The notes below the pieces were generated by a model. The model made no database searches and was not told where the DNA came from. It saw only the letters and a list, made by a program, of their open reading frames with translations. A program made the position numbers and the translations under genes. A DNA stretch of 64,000 bases from Macrolepiota albuminosa. Lineage: Eukaryota; Basidiomycota; Agaricomycetes; Agaricales; Agaricaceae. The DNA is taken from assembly GCA_027475525.1 (NCBI GenBank), contig JAMWFC010000046.1, forward strand, positions 3,100,001-3,164,000, in the 5' to 3' direction. Shown one piece after another: positions 63,642 to 64,000 of the stretch; position 1 is the first letter of the stretch, and each line of letters opens with the position of its first letter.

Positions 63642-64000
63642 CTACTACAGTCTAAGTCTTTTGGAAAAGCAGAATTGTAAGAGGTTGAGCATAAGATTTT
63701 AAGTTGTTATCATAACGTATAGATAGTTTACTTACTTAAACTTTTGAATGTGTGGTGGAATGTACTCTTTATTGACCAATTCAGGAAGCCAGTGATTCCA
63801 GAAGTGTGCGCATATTAATGACAAGTACAATATCATCTCTTACTCAGTCTTTACCTTGAGCTTGAACCATTCAAGGTGAGCGTTGACTCATGCTACCTAC
63901 GGATTGGTCCGTATCCGAACCTTCCATTAATAATAGCCCAAAGACACTAGTCCTGATATATGTCTGCATTGCTCCAAGGCATGTGCATCAATGGACCACG
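63642..64000. other. 3' flank of WRAP73, no gene seen
   Basis: 359 bp of AT-rich sequence to the window end with no supportable frame or RNA gene. Confidence 0.4.

Overview
This is a eukaryotic nuclear window from a filamentous basidiomycete, most likely an Agaricomycete. The evidence is dense protein genes split by many short introns (about 50 nt), short intergenic gaps, and fungal gene families: a KRE6/SKN1 glucan-synthesis protein, a Zn2Cys6 regulator, ceramide glucosyltransferase, a peroxisomal thiolase with a PTS2 signal, and SEC3. Rolling-circle Helitrons of the fungal Rep-PIF1 type and a non-LTR element are also present. No CRISPR array, bacterial operon, rRNA or convincing tRNA was seen.

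Layout. 1-6.7 kb holds a partial PRM10/ThrE-like membrane protein (minus), a Zn2Cys6 transcription factor (minus) and the Arp2/3 subunit ARPC5 (plus). 7.0-8.1 kb holds transposon debris: a non-LTR RT fragment and an old Helitron 3' end. 8.3-15.2 kb holds 3-ketoacyl-CoA thiolase (minus), a 5'-truncated RT/RNase H retroelement (minus) and ceramide glucosyltransferase (plus). 15.8-25.5 kb holds two head-to-tail Helitrons on the minus strand: a 1.95-kb non-autonomous copy full of a 60-bp satellite, then a 7.75-kb copy with Rep and PIF1 helicase interrupted by two in-frame stops. 25.5-47.4 kb holds SEC3, a membrane-anchored heparinase II/III-like protein, a Ser/Thr-rich membrane glycoprotein, IMA1, a SNAPC1-like factor, KRE6, a UBE2O-type E2 and N-acetylglutamate synthase. 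47.4-49.6 kb is mostly non-coding with a MITE-like element. 49.6-64 kb holds a sugar transporter, a 74-aa membrane protein, a PPR protein, the U-box cyclophilin CYP8/PPIL2, VPS20/CHMP6, a PP2C phosphatase, prefoldin 6, mitochondrial uS17 and WRAP73. The genes are a housekeeping mixture (secretion, cell wall, lipid, mitochondrial, RNA); no biosynthetic cluster is apparent.

Most notable observations. (1) Thirteen perfect tandem duplications, each exactly 77 bp, are scattered from 15.6 to 61.3 kb. They cut conserved genes (uS17m, the PPR gene, the Helitron helicase). One fixed length at unrelated sequences points to unmerged k=77 contig overlaps in the assembly, not biology. (2) The thiolase appears to carry a 58-nt AT-AC intron, and three other genes carry GC-AG introns. 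(3) Helitron termini, hairpins and subterminal repeats can be defined, and the 60-bp satellite is built from the same subterminal repeat. Gene models below were spliced by eye; start codons and small exons are less certain than family assignments.
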